NCBI GenBank assembly: GCA_015472025.1
Contig: BNHL01000001.1
Location: forward strand, 2,654,001-2,718,000
Reading direction: 5' to 3'
Length of the DNA: 64,000 nt
DNA from: Cytophagales bacterium WSM2-2
GTDB taxonomy: Bacteria > Bacteroidota > Bacteroidia > Cytophagales > Cyclobacteriaceae
Position numbers and translations under genes: made by a program. The notes below the pieces were generated by a model that saw nothing but the letters and a program-made list of their open reading frames with translations, searched no databases and had not been told where the DNA came from. Positions 16,829-26,012 of the stretch are shown in pieces (within the stretch, counting starts at the first letter, position 1; each line of letters begins with the position of its first letter).

Positions 16829-18267
16829 TTCTTTCCTTCGGATATGTTGGCAGTCGATTTTTTCCGCTTCTTCCTGGAGAAAGGCTGTCTCTCTTGCGGA
16901 CTATCCCATTGGGCTACGATATTCAAACCAAGTCTGAATGTGAAAAACTTTGAATTATTGAGGTAAGGATTCAGGTTACCGCTGGTCGCCAATGCCAGTG
17001 GCGCGCCCAGAAGATTATCTCCCACAATGTAAAACTGAAAATGAGCTCCATTCAAAGCCAGACCTGTACCTATGTTGTTATACGAATTATTGGTGATGGT
17101 GTAACTCAACGAGCCACTGAATCTTCTTCCAAAATGCTTATTGACAGAAGTAGTGACAGAAGGAGAAAAACGCTCACGGAAGAATTCACCAAAGAACAGC
17201 GCGCCCACAGTGAAGTTCCTCCTTATTTCATAATTGCCACTTAAATAGACCTTGCCCGGTAGAGGAGTACTGTAAGAGCCGATCTTTTTTTCTGTAAGGT
17301 TAAACCTGTTTTTTACAGTATCGACTTCCGCATCGATGTAATTATTGTCGCCCTGGAGAACCTTGTTCAGGTCTATTCCTTGAAAAGTATAGGTGGCTTT
17401 GGTTTTATCCAATGAATACCCATAGGTGTCGTTGCTCCAGGTGATACGACCGATGTCAACCAGGCTTGCACCAACCGTAAGTCGGTCGAAAAACCTGTAA
17501 GTGGCACCAATATCAAAAGCATAACCATTGTTAGTAAGATAGTCGTTCCAGCTTTTGCTGAAGTCAAATCCGGTTTGTGTGAAGTTATGCGTGCCCGAAG
17601 TTTTTGAATCCAAATCTGCAGCAGCGGTAATGGAGTAATCACTATTAAGAGAGACGTTCAATGCTGAACTTTCAGTTGTTGCATTGGCAAACCCTTTGAG
17701 TAATTTGACTCTCGCTCCAACAACTAAATCTTTATTGACTGCGTAGGATGCGCCCCAGGCTGACTCTATATAACCGACTGATTCTACTTTTGGAGATAGT
17801 GTTGCTGTGCCGTCAATGAATGGAACTGTTCCGTTGATTGCCAGGCCGGTCAAATCCTTCGGGATCATGAGCCGGTTGTAAAATTTCCCGGTGATGTTGA
17901 ATGTGAAATAAATTCGAGGATTTAATTTGAAGCTCAGCCGGAACACATCAGCCTGCACCGCGTTGGTGATATAATTTTTATTTTGAAGTCTGCTGTAAAG
18001 CTTGGGCAAATCAGCACTCACCGTTCCCGATGATTTTGAAATCACGTCATCATAATTAAAACCGGAATTGGCATAAAGAACGAAAACGGAAGAACCTGGC
18101 AGACCAAGAGAAAATTTATACTTGGGAATGAGCGCAGGATTCCCGTAGACTACCTGTGGGAGACTATTCATGAAATACATCGTTCCCTCCTGTTGTGAGA
18201 ACGCAGGAGTCGCAGCCGTTATCAAAAAAAAGACTACGGGTATTGTAAATAGGAGCCTGAACTTCAT
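16825..18267 (-). CDS. DUF5723-like outer-membrane beta-barrel protein
   Basis: 480 aa. A clear signal peptide (MKFRLLFTIPVVFFLITAATPAFSQQ) precedes a sequence full of alternating polar/aromatic strands and the start MYFMNSLPQVVYGNPALIPKYK typical of Bacteroidota DUF5723 proteins. Repeated phrases such as FDIGATYRFFDRLTVGASLVDIG and KVYLSGNYEIRRNFTVGALFFGE are beta-barrel-like. It probably lies in the outer membrane beside the OmpA-family protein. It overlaps both neighbours by ATGA. The molecular function is unknown; the C-terminal 25 residues are basic (PFSRKKRKKSTANISEGKK) rather than barrel-like. Confidence 0.75.
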   Translation of the reverse strand: MKFRLLFTIPVVFFLITAATPAFSQQEGTMYFMNSLPQVVYGNPALIPKYKFSLGLPGSSVFVLYANSGFNYDDVISKSSGTVSADLPKLYSRLQNKNYITNAVQADVFRLSFKLNPRIYFTFNITGKFYNRLMIPKDLTGLAINGTVPFIDGTATLSPKVESVGYIESAWGASYAVNKDLVVGARVKLLKGFANATTESSALNVSLNSDYSITAAADLDSKTSGTHNFTQTGFDFSKSWNDYLTNNGYAFDIGATYRFFDRLTVGASLVDIGRITWSNDTYGYSLDKTKATYTFQGIDLNKVLQGDNNYIDAEVDTVKNRFNLTEKKIGSYSTPLPGKVYLSGNYEIRRNFTVGALFFGEFFRERFSPSVTTSVNKHFGRRFSGSLSYTITNNSYNNIGTGLALNGAHFQFYIVGDNLLGAPLALATSGNLNPYLNNSKFFTFRLGLNIVAQWDSPQERQPFSRKKRKKSTANISEGKK

Positions 18268-19847
18268 AATCCGACAGCTATTTTAAGATTAGCCTTCAGC
18301 CCCAAATTCACATTCATTTTGTATTGCGACCTGAATTTGACATCGGGAAAATTTCCATTTGCGTCTTTAGAAGTGGTAACCGTTCCCCGGATGATGATTT
18401 TCTTTGCTGTAAAAACCTTGTTGACCCGTGCTGCATCAATTTCGAGGAGTTGGTCAAATACTCCGGGGGTCAGCAGGTCTCCATTGGCATCTACTTTACT
18501 GCCTGGAATGATTGCTGTTTGACTCGGAGTTAGCAAGACGTCAATAAGGTTATAGTTGGCATCAGTAAGATAAAACTGGACATTGGCATCCAATGGAATT
18601 TCATTTGAAACTTTGACTTTAAGAAATGCTTTGTCAATTTTTGATTGATCAATATCGCTAAGATCAATTTCCGCAGTGTCTGCTAAAATAATATTGGATG
18701 CATGTCCATAGAGAGGCACTTCGACACCCAAGTTGACCCTGAACTTGCTGGTGTCCGCCATAAAGTTGAGGGGATTGGCGGAACTTAGCCCGGCATTAAT
18801 TCTTGCACCAGCGGCATAGTAAAATTGTGTCGGAGCAAAATTCAAAAGCTGTGAGGCATTAGTCACTGATACGGTCGTTTGCGCGGATCCACCAAGTGTG
18901 GATGGAGTGGCAACCTGCACGGGACTAACGGGATTTATTTGAACCGGAAGGGATGCCCCGGGTTTCCTGGCTTCCAGTGTTTGAAAAATTACAGTTAACG
19001 GAACTCCGTAATCATTCGTGACCGTGAAATTAATTTTGGGTTGTGCAAAAGATATATTTGCGCCATCGAATGATGTATTGAACGTACCGATCTCAAGAGT
19101 TTCGGGGGCAACATTCACGGACTGATCGCCAAAGAATCCTTTGATATAGCTGAAGTCCATTCCGGTAAACGAAATGTTCATATTAATTGTAGAGCCAGGT
19201 ACAATGGTGACTGCGGAAGGATTTTGTTTGATGATCAGCACCAGTTTTAGATTGAATTGATTGTTATTCAATACAGCATCGTAGTTCTGCAGCGAGAATG
19301 AGCCGTTGCCGGATACTTTTTGTGAAAAGGTAGTGCTGGTTGCAGTGGACGTAAAATCCGGAAGAGCTATAGCAATCTCGTACTTGAAATTGGGATTGGC
19401 CGGAGAAAGAGAAGTAGAATAGTTGATCGTGCCGGATTTGAAAAGAATCTCGCTGAGCTTTTCCGGGGTCAACCCCAGATCTATGACTTGCACAATGCTA
19501 TCAGATCTGAAATCCTTTGGAGTAGGAGGTAGTATCCCTGCAGGCAATGCAAAAGTCCGGGTAAGACTTTGATTGGGCATAGTAACCAGGTTTCGGATGT
19601 CTGCTGACTTTAACGTTTGACTATATGACAAGAACACCAGCCCGTCCGAATAAACTTTTACATATTGAGAGTCTGCATTATTGAGGATATCCTTAATACG
19701 GAGAGAACCGAAAGCAAGAGGAACGGCAAGTTGTGGAGCCAATCGGATCGAGTCAAGGTTATACTCTTTGTCGTTAATGATATTTCCACATGAAAACAGG
19801 ATTACGCAAAAGGAGCAGACAACAGCAATAGCCAACAGTGATTTCAT
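18264..19847 (-). CDS. Exported lipoprotein of unknown function (527 aa)
   Basis: The N-terminus MKSLLAIAVVCSFCVILFSC gives a lipobox LFSC with Cys20, so it is a probable outer-membrane lipoprotein. The rest is beta-rich with Ser/Thr/Asn-rich stretches and no catalytic motif that I recognise. Repeated strand patterns (GSTINMNISFTGMDFSYIKG, VQFYLTDANYNLIDVLL) suggest several immunoglobulin- or jelly-roll-like domains. It is the first gene of the operon leading to the DUF5723 and OmpA proteins, so the three products likely form one envelope assembly. Confidence 0.7.
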   Translation of the reverse strand: MKSLLAIAVVCSFCVILFSCGNIINDKEYNLDSIRLAPQLAVPLAFGSLRIKDILNNADSQYVKVYSDGLVFLSYSQTLKSADIRNLVTMPNQSLTRTFALPAGILPPTPKDFRSDSIVQVIDLGLTPEKLSEILFKSGTINYSTSLSPANPNFKYEIAIALPDFTSTATSTTFSQKVSGNGSFSLQNYDAVLNNNQFNLKLVLIIKQNPSAVTIVPGSTINMNISFTGMDFSYIKGFFGDQSVNVAPETLEIGTFNTSFDGANISFAQPKINFTVTNDYGVPLTVIFQTLEARKPGASLPVQINPVSPVQVATPSTLGGSAQTTVSVTNASQLLNFAPTQFYYAAGARINAGLSSANPLNFMADTSKFRVNLGVEVPLYGHASNIILADTAEIDLSDIDQSKIDKAFLKVKVSNEIPLDANVQFYLTDANYNLIDVLLTPSQTAIIPGSKVDANGDLLTPGVFDQLLEIDAARVNKVFTAKKIIIRGTVTTSKDANGNFPDVKFRSQYKMNVNLGLKANLKIAVGL

Positions 19848-19910
19848 GATTTCAGATCGTTTGTGTTCAGTCGATTAATCATCGATTTTCCAATTTATGT
19901 AACCCAATAA

Positions 19911-19923
19911 ACCCGGCCCGGGT
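19911..19923. promoter_or_regulatory. GC-rich palindrome in divergent promoter region
   Basis: ACCCGGCCCGGGT is a 13-bp palindrome with 6-bp arms in the AT-rich 249-bp gap between the envelope operon (leftward) and the GNAT gene (rightward). It stands out against its surroundings and could be an operator. No regulator for it is apparent. Confidence 0.3.
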
Positions 19924-20096
19924 AATTATTAAATTTAATGTTCCTAAACCTATATTTAACAATAACGTGGGACTTTATTCCGTTAAGTGACCTTCTTTTT
20001 TAAGAAGCTATTTTAGAAAGCCCAACACAATATTGCTTATTTTGAGACAAAAGGAGGGAGAGCCTTAGGCTGGTTTCCTAACTAACTTTAATCATA

Positions 20097-20624
20097 ATGA
20101 ACGTGACGACTTCTGCACTTATTGAGAATACAACGGCAACCGATCTTGACTTTATTTACCAGTTGTTTGAAGAATCTGTCAAATACCAGGAGGCGAAAGG
20201 CTATCCTGTCTGGAGAAATTATGACAAGGGTGCTTTGATCCGTGATGTTGAAAATAAGAACCAGTACAAGATTGTGATCGAATCGAAAATTGCTATTGTA
20301 TTCAGCGTACGATATGATGACAAAGTGATATGGAGAGAAATGGATCAGGACAATGCCATTTACCTGCATCGTATTGTTGTCAATCCAGGTTTTAAAGGGC
20401 AGAAACTCTTCGGTCATATTTTAACATGGGTGACGGCACACGTGAAGCAAAAGCAATTGCGGTTCATTCGTATGGACACCTGGGCAAACAACCCCACCAT
20501 CATTGAATACTACAAAACCTTTGGGTTCCGTTTTGCGGGTAACTATACCACACCTGATAGTCCTGAATTGCCACTACACAACCGTAATCTAGCACTTGCA
20601 CTTTTGGAAATAGAAATTCAGTGA
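20097..20624 (+). CDS. GNAT-family N-acetyltransferase
   Basis: 175 aa with a GNAT core: the central strand IYLHRIVVNPGFKGQKLFGHIL matches the acetyl-CoA-binding motif A (the usual R/Q-x-x-G-x-G/A loop here reads GFKGQKLFG), and RMDTWANNPTIIEYYKTFGFRFAGNY matches motif B. It transfers an acetyl group from acetyl-CoA to an unknown small molecule or protein amine. It stands alone, divergent from the envelope operon. The substrate cannot be deduced. Confidence 0.8.
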   Translation: MNVTTSALIENTTATDLDFIYQLFEESVKYQEAKGYPVWRNYDKGALIRDVENKNQYKIVIESKIAIVFSVRYDDKVIWREMDQDNAIYLHRIVVNPGFKGQKLFGHILTWVTAHVKQKQLRFIRMDTWANNPTIIEYYKTFGFRFAGNYTTPDSPELPLHNRNLALALLEIEIQ

Positions 20625-20681
20625 ACTCTTAAAATTACGTATCAGATCGTACCTTTATGTAGAGTTTTTAATCTTGAAACT

Positions 20682-20831
20682 ATGGATGTCAGACAAATCA
20701 TCGGCCTTACGCTATTTGTGATCCTTACCATGTGCATTGCAAAGAACACAATCCTTAGCATTTACGTTCGAGCTATCTATCTCCTGGTTTCCGAATCGAT
20801 CTTGAAATTGAGCAATCGGAAAAAGAACTGA
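20682..20831 (+). CDS. Possible 49-aa membrane peptide
   Basis: ATG-to-TGA frame reading MDVRQIIGLTLFVILTMCIA, then a second hydrophobic stretch (TILSIYVRAIYLLVSESILK) and a basic tail ending SNRKKN. One transmembrane helix with a second amphipathic one is likely, with a positive-inside C-terminus. It starts 58 bp after the acetyltransferase gene on the same strand and could share its transcript. No family is recognised, and absence of other support keeps confidence low. Confidence 0.35.
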   Translation: MDVRQIIGLTLFVILTMCIAKNTILSIYVRAIYLLVSESILKLSNRKKN

Positions 20832-21172
20832 GACTTACCCGTTCACCTCTTATGTGTTGAGATTTTTTAAGTACGAGTTGTGCTTTGAAATGATTTCCTT
20901 ACCTGCGACAAAAGTATCAGCAAAGGATACATAAATGCTAAGCTTATTTGGCTCTAACCCATCAAATTTGTTGGGCACTTTGATGAGTGCGTTGTAACGA
21001 ATAATAAAGCTCTCTAAAAATATTCACTAAGACCGTCCAACTCAATTTTTGTTTGGTTTAGAGTAACCGGTTTAGGGTGATAAGTGGTAGATGTTTCTGC
21101 AAAAACAAGTTGCCCGACATTTCTGTTCGGGCAACTGTTTTACACAAAACAAAAAAACTTCTAACTCATAAT
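20832..21172. other. Intergenic region without a supported gene
   Basis: About 340 bp between the small frame and the convergent secreted-protein gene. It contains a weak stem (CATCAAA...TTTGATG near 20967-20993) and the strong terminator hairpin at 21108-21136. I see no open frame, tRNA or repeat array here. Confidence 0.5.
21108..21136 (-). terminator. Intrinsic terminator after the 21173 gene
   Basis: A 10-bp stem (AGTTGCCCGA pairing with TCGGGCAACT) with a 9-nt loop. In the minus direction it is followed by CTTGTTTTT, a T-rich tail. It starts about 37 bp beyond the stop codon of the leftward gene, as expected for a Rho-independent terminator. Confidence 0.75.
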
Positions 21173-22183
21173 TCAGGGACAACCAAATACCCAATTTTCA
21201 AGGTATGTGGCATAACTTTCTCCATACTTGCCCGCACCTGTATAATCCTGGATGATATTTACCTGGTAAAGTTTGCAGTAAGAGAAATCATCGCCTGAGT
21301 CCTTTGCCCAGATATAACCCACTTTAAATCTCTTCTGTGGAATGTCGAGGGCGTTTTTCTGAATCTCCCAGGTCTTTGACGCCAGACCGATCTGATGGAT
21401 TTTTATTTTTGAAAGGTCACCCAATTCTTTTTTCAGCATGGCTTCATCTGCTGCGTTGTGGTTGACGAAATTCTGCGGGTTTGGTTTATATGTGGGGACT
21501 ATTTTGGCTGCAACGCTTGAGAGTTCATCCAGCTTTTTCCAGAATACCTCTTTTCCTCCCACACCGGAACCGAAAAATTCTTTGGTCCACTTGTCCCGTT
21601 CTTTTTTTGAAATAGCACGCAATAACCATTTGCCTTCATCAGGAGTAACAAGGTAGGCCCGGTCTTTGGGATTATAAGTCTTAACAAGTCCAGTTACTTT
21701 CACCAATTCATCATAAGAAAATTGCAGCGCTGGGTTGCCCGCCAGAAGCTCGGACGCCTCCAGACCTTCAAGGGTCATGCCGTTCTCTGACGCAATGCCA
21801 GCGATCTCACTCCACTTTTCCTGGAGGGTTTTCTTTTCTGAAGCACTCGCACCGACTTCTTTGCAGAATGCATCTTGTAATGGTTTAGACAACGCACGCT
21901 TCACGGAAACCTTTTTCCAACCCAGGTCATAGCCTCCCTGTAAATCACTTTTTGCCAGCAAGAGATTGGTTAGCTCCGTTTGTACCTGGGCTGACACCTG
22001 CCCAATGACTGACTGTATTCCGAAGAACAGGAGGACGGTTAATGTCAAAAGAAATTTACTTTGATTTTTCATTGCATTTTCGGTTGAGTTTAAAGAGGGT
22101 GTTCTTTCCGCTGCGGTAACTTCATTGAAGCACATGGCGCAAAAGATTACTACAAAGGCGGCACATAATTTTATTTTCATCAC
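21173..22183 (-). CDS. Secreted protein of unknown function with doubled N-terminal signal
   Basis: The frame opens with MMKIKLCAAFVVIFCAMCFNEVTAAE, a signal-peptide-like segment, and 37 codons later MKNQSKFLLTLTVLLFFGIQSVIGQ, a second one. The ATG at 22072 (299 aa) would give a simple secreted protein, and I consider that start at least as likely. The mature part is helical and Lys/Glu-rich in the middle, with a C-terminal region (RFKVGYIWAKDSGDDFSYCKLYQ, YATYLENWVFGCP) that has two Cys. No domain is recognised. It follows the DUF3455 lipoprotein gene by 15 bp, so the two are probably co-transcribed. Confidence 0.65.
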   Translation of the reverse strand: MMKIKLCAAFVVIFCAMCFNEVTAAERTPSLNSTENAMKNQSKFLLTLTVLLFFGIQSVIGQVSAQVQTELTNLLLAKSDLQGGYDLGWKKVSVKRALSKPLQDAFCKEVGASASEKKTLQEKWSEIAGIASENGMTLEGLEASELLAGNPALQFSYDELVKVTGLVKTYNPKDRAYLVTPDEGKWLLRAISKKERDKWTKEFFGSGVGGKEVFWKKLDELSSVAAKIVPTYKPNPQNFVNHNAADEAMLKKELGDLSKIKIHQIGLASKTWEIQKNALDIPQKRFKVGYIWAKDSGDDFSYCKLYQVNIIQDYTGAGKYGESYATYLENWVFGCP

Positions 22184-22198
22184 GATGGATTTTACGTG

Positions 22199-22801
22199 TT
22201 ACTTCATTTTGGAGAAACGGTAGATGGCTGTATAATTCACTTCTACGGTTTCGTTCGCATTCGCAGGTTTGCCTGATGGCTTTCCCCCTGTAGTTGCAAT
22301 GCGCTGGACATAAGTAACGTTCTTGAATATTCCCGTGGGTGTCGTGTTGACTTTGGGCATTAACTGCAGCCACTCAACCGCGTTCGGATCTACTGCCTTG
22401 ATTTTCTCAGGAGAAAATTTCTGTGCTACAATAGAATCTTTTAGCGTGTTCAGTTTCCAGGTAGGTCCTGTGTAGTGCGTTCCTATTTTGTTGTTGGCGT
22501 GGTCATATAGATCCGCTTTGGGCCCGACCAATACCCATTGATAAGTGGTTGGGTTTGTTCCCGCCTCGGCCTGTGCTTTATAAATCTGAACACCCTGGGC
22601 GAAATACGTAGCCACACGTTCGTTGCCATTGGGCAGGTTGTCAGGAAGCTTCACCTCGGATGGAATCTCCAGTTTTTCACTTGCGTCAATTTTAAATGAC
22701 GGAGAGTTGGGATCCGGATCGTTGTCTTTCTTGCATGAAGCTATTGCCAACGATAAGGCCAACAGTAGAGACATTTTAGTAACAGAAAATTTCTTGTACA
22801 T
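22199..22801 (-). CDS. DUF3455-domain lipoprotein
   Basis: 200 aa from the ATG giving MYKKFSVTKMSLLLALSLAIASC; the lipobox is AIASC with Cys23. A longer reading lacks any export signal first and is unlikely. The DUF3455 signature is visible as VATYFAQGVQIYKA, WVLVGPKADLYD and GTHYTGPTW. The family is secreted or surface-attached and of unknown biochemical role. A TACTTTTG box on the minus strand (22828-22835) lies 27 bp upstream and resembles a Bacteroidota -7 element. The unknown secreted protein gene follows directly. Confidence 0.8.
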   Translation of the reverse strand: MYKKFSVTKMSLLLALSLAIASCKKDNDPDPNSPSFKIDASEKLEIPSEVKLPDNLPNGNERVATYFAQGVQIYKAQAEAGTNPTTYQWVLVGPKADLYDHANNKIGTHYTGPTWKLNTLKDSIVAQKFSPEKIKAVDPNAVEWLQLMPKVNTTPTGIFKNVTYVQRIATTGGKPSGKPANANETVEVNYTAIYRFSKMK

Positions 22802-23205
22802 ACTTAACTGAGTTTTATTTGTGAACTCAAAAGTAGACGCGTAGTCAAACGAGTGTTGGCACCTGTGATGCAATAACAGGTAATCTTCCTGATGCTTTAT
22901 TTCTGATCCTGAAATCAAGAAAATCAAAAATCACTGGTGAAGAAATTTACCTTGAATTGTTTCCTCTGTACCAAAGCTTAATATCTGAAACGAAGGATCA
23001 CATTCAAGCAAATGATCCTTAGTCGCTCATTCCAAATTTTTGAAGAATGTGAGTGAGATATTATACCTTCTATTGTTTCAGGATTACAATGAAGCCGATG
23101 GGCACTCGTGCTTCTTTGCGAAGGTAATTTTTATGGAGTAAGTTTTACTTTGAATAGCGATTTGTCCTGCGGGATCCCAAGGCCGCAGGCTTTTCGCTAA
23201 CCTGA
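22802..23205. other. Intergenic region of about 400 bp without a supported gene
   Basis: The region separates the hybrid-kinase gene from the DUF3455 gene. It contains the candidate -7 box for the latter and one 7-bp inverted repeat (AAGGATC at 22993, GATCCTT at 23014) without a T-run. No coding frame with protein-like composition was seen. Confidence 0.5.
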
Positions 23206-25968
23206 TCAGATCGGCAAAGGTTCCTGCACGTTGCCTTTCGCTTTGCTAAACTGGAGGGAATAGTCGCGCGGAGTAACTCCAAATTTTTTCTTGAAGCATT
23301 TAGTGAAATAGGATTGATCGTTGAAGCCAACAGTGTATCCGATTTGGGTAATGGTATCAGCTCTTTGCTGAATAAGATCGGCAGCACGCTTTAGCCGGAT
23401 GTCTTTGATGTATTCGTTTGGCGACATGGTGGTGAGCGCTTTCAACTTACGTAGCAACTGCGTCCGGCTCAGCGTCATTTCGTCAGCCATCTTTTCTACC
23501 GAAAACGTGAAGTCGCTCATGCACTGCTCAACCACGGTTTTGGCTCGAGTGAGGAATTTACTATCCAACGATGCCTCGGGAGTCAGCGTAGAGGTAACGA
23601 CTGTTTTTTCACCGAATCTTTCGGCCAGACGTTTCCGCTGTTCAATCAGGTTGTAAATTCTTACCAGCAACTCTTCCATTGAAAATGGTTTAGTCAGGTA
23701 ATCATCAGCTCCCGTTTTTAATCCTTCAAGCCTTGACTCCAATTCATTTTTGGCGGTGAGCAGAATTACAGGAATATGACTTGTGCGTTCATCTGCTTTT
23801 ATTTTTTGGGTAAGCTGCAATCCATCCAGTTTGGGCATGATCAGATCGGTCAGGATAAGACTGGGCACGAGACGCAATGACATCTGGCAGGCTTCTTCTC
23901 CGTTATGCGCAGTCACGATGTTGAATTTGTCATTAAGCATGGAAGACATGTATTGCAGTAAATCGTCATTGTCTTCAACAATAAGTACAAGATCCTTTTC
24001 GTGCTCAATATCTGTTTCTGGCTCTCGCTCATCACGGTCAGACTTGATGTCAGGGCCTTGCGTTGGGTAAATACTAACGTCATCAACATGACCCAAATCG
24101 ATTTGATCAACGGAAAATGATTCCTTGTCGATGGGCAACTTGATATAAAAAGTTGTGCCCGAATCTTGGTTACCCTGAACTGTGATAGTACCTCCATACA
24201 GTTTTACCATTTCTCTGACTAGAGTAAGTCCAAGCCCATTGCCCTCCATTTCAATGGTATTGGACGCCAGGTAGAACTGCGAAAAAGCAAGTTCTTCTTT
24301 ATTCAGAGGAGTCCCCTGGCCAGTGTCAGAAATAATGATTGAAAGCTCTTTTTTATTTCTGGAGTCAAAAAGATCGACAAGAAGGGAAACGGTTCCTTTT
24401 TGCGGGGTGACTTTAAATGCATTCAGCAAAAGATTGTTTACGATCTTCTCGATTTTCTCCCGGTCAAACCACACTGATTTGCCCAGGTGAATACTTTTTG
24501 TGAAATGAATTTCTTTGTATTGAGCCCAAGACTCAAACGAAGACACGATCGGTTTAAGCAATGGCTCTATGTCGCCTTCTTTTACATGAAGATCCATTTT
24601 ACCTGCTTCGAGTTTTGATAGATCGAGCAATTGATTGACAAGCTCAAGCAGACGATTGGCGTTTCGCTTGATCAGCATAAAACGCTCTCTTTTACTATCG
24701 GGAAGTTTTTCCTTTAACTCCTCTTCGGCAGGTGCGAGGATGAGCGTGAGTGAGGTCCTGAATTCGTGTGAGATAGTCGAGAAGAATTGCGATTTAAATC
24801 CGTCCAGTTCTTTGAGTTTATCATTGAGTACTTGTTGGAATGCCAGGAGCTCACGGGTTTTGCGAGAGCGGGAATGTTGCAGCCTGTATATTAGAAGCGA
24901 GAGAAGCGAAGCCAACACGACACCCGCGATCAACACGTTTCTCCAGATAGCCTGTATCTCCTGATCTTTTTTCAGGAGCTGGATCGTTTGGTCTTTTTTA
25001 TCAGTTTCGTAGTGAGTAACCAGTGCAGCTATTTGCCTGGTTTTCTCAATACTGAATAAACTATCCGTCACCTGGTTTAGCTTCACCTGGTAAGCATAAG
25101 CCTCATCCAACTTCCCTTCTTTTGTTTTTATCTCAATGATCGGCTTATACACCTCCATCAGGTATTCTTTTTGATCGAATTGTGAGGCTAGTTCTTCGCA
25201 TGCGGCAAAGTGCTCCTTTGCCCGGATGAGGTCATTTTTCATCTGGTAGAGAACACCAAGTTTCAGATGAATTTTAGTCTGTGCCGATTTATTTTTCAAC
25301 TCCCCGGCGGTTTGCAGAGCCTCGTTAAAATAGACCAGCGCTTGTTCCGTTTGCTTGCTCGTCATATAGAGACAACCGATATTTCCCAGGATGTTGGCTT
25401 TCACATATTTGTTGTCGGGCGGCAGATAACTCATTGCTTTCGAAAAAAGCGCCAGTGCTTTTGCGGCATCCTTCTGGTCTTGGGCAATGATCCCAAGTGA
25501 ATTGTAAGACCGCGCTATTTCTTCATTATCCTTCAGTTCCTGCGCGAGGTGGAGGCATCGATTAAGATAGTCTTCTGCATACTCCACTCCATTTAAATTC
25601 CGGTAGGTGACGCCCAATAACAGGTAAGTCCTCATCAGACCTTTTTTATTCTGTGTGGTCTCAAAGATTTTAAGAGCAGATAGGGCAGACTCGATACTCT
25701 TTTCATAAGCCGACTTGGATAACTGGTAGGAACCTGTAGTCACTAATGCGAAAGCTTCACCATCGCGGTAGTTCAAACCGATGGACGCTTCGTGTGCGAG
25801 CTTTGCATATTTAAGTGACACCTCACGGTCAGTCCACCGGATGTGGTAAGCAAGTTCATTCATTTCATCAATTTGTGATGCTGTTGACAGCCTGTTTTGA
25901 GCACTGTCAACGGCCTGTCCGTGTGTTGCCAGTGGCAAACAGACCAGTACAAAGAGGAGTTGTTTCAT
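23206..25968 (-). CDS. TPR hybrid histidine kinase/response regulator with AraC output domain (copy B)
   Basis: 920 aa. Order: signal peptide (1-17), TPR repeats (about 50-330), one transmembrane helix (about 342-362, VLIAGVVLASLLSLLIYRL), HisKA with SHEFRTSLTLILAP, HATPase (NNLLLNAFKVTP, ISDTGQGTP, GNGLGLTLVREMV), receiver domain (VLIVEDNDDLL, acceptor Asp in LILTDLIMPKLDG, TAKN, KPFS) and AraC-type HTH (LSRTQLLRKLKALT, QIGYTVGFNDQSYFTKCFKKKFGVTP). It therefore joins sensing, phosphorelay and DNA binding in one chain. The H-box has Ser where family members nearly always have Pro. The paralogue lies 44 bp upstream on the same strand. Confidence 0.92.
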   Translation of the reverse strand: MKQLLFVLVCLPLATHGQAVDSAQNRLSTASQIDEMNELAYHIRWTDREVSLKYAKLAHEASIGLNYRDGEAFALVTTGSYQLSKSAYEKSIESALSALKIFETTQNKKGLMRTYLLLGVTYRNLNGVEYAEDYLNRCLHLAQELKDNEEIARSYNSLGIIAQDQKDAAKALALFSKAMSYLPPDNKYVKANILGNIGCLYMTSKQTEQALVYFNEALQTAGELKNKSAQTKIHLKLGVLYQMKNDLIRAKEHFAACEELASQFDQKEYLMEVYKPIIEIKTKEGKLDEAYAYQVKLNQVTDSLFSIEKTRQIAALVTHYETDKKDQTIQLLKKDQEIQAIWRNVLIAGVVLASLLSLLIYRLQHSRSRKTRELLAFQQVLNDKLKELDGFKSQFFSTISHEFRTSLTLILAPAEEELKEKLPDSKRERFMLIKRNANRLLELVNQLLDLSKLEAGKMDLHVKEGDIEPLLKPIVSSFESWAQYKEIHFTKSIHLGKSVWFDREKIEKIVNNLLLNAFKVTPQKGTVSLLVDLFDSRNKKELSIIISDTGQGTPLNKEELAFSQFYLASNTIEMEGNGLGLTLVREMVKLYGGTITVQGNQDSGTTFYIKLPIDKESFSVDQIDLGHVDDVSIYPTQGPDIKSDRDEREPETDIEHEKDLVLIVEDNDDLLQYMSSMLNDKFNIVTAHNGEEACQMSLRLVPSLILTDLIMPKLDGLQLTQKIKADERTSHIPVILLTAKNELESRLEGLKTGADDYLTKPFSMEELLVRIYNLIEQRKRLAERFGEKTVVTSTLTPEASLDSKFLTRAKTVVEQCMSDFTFSVEKMADEMTLSRTQLLRKLKALTTMSPNEYIKDIRLKRAADLIQQRADTITQIGYTVGFNDQSYFTKCFKKKFGVTPRDYSLQFSKAKGNVQEPLPI

Positions 25969-26012
25969 GGTAATCCTTAATTAATGAAGTAAGAGTACTC
26001 GCGTCTATCTTC

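Noticed and set aside
22993-23020. Inverted repeat AAGGATC/GATCCTT as a terminator of the hybrid-kinase unit
   Set aside because: The stem is short, the loop is 13 nt, and no T-run follows in the minus direction.
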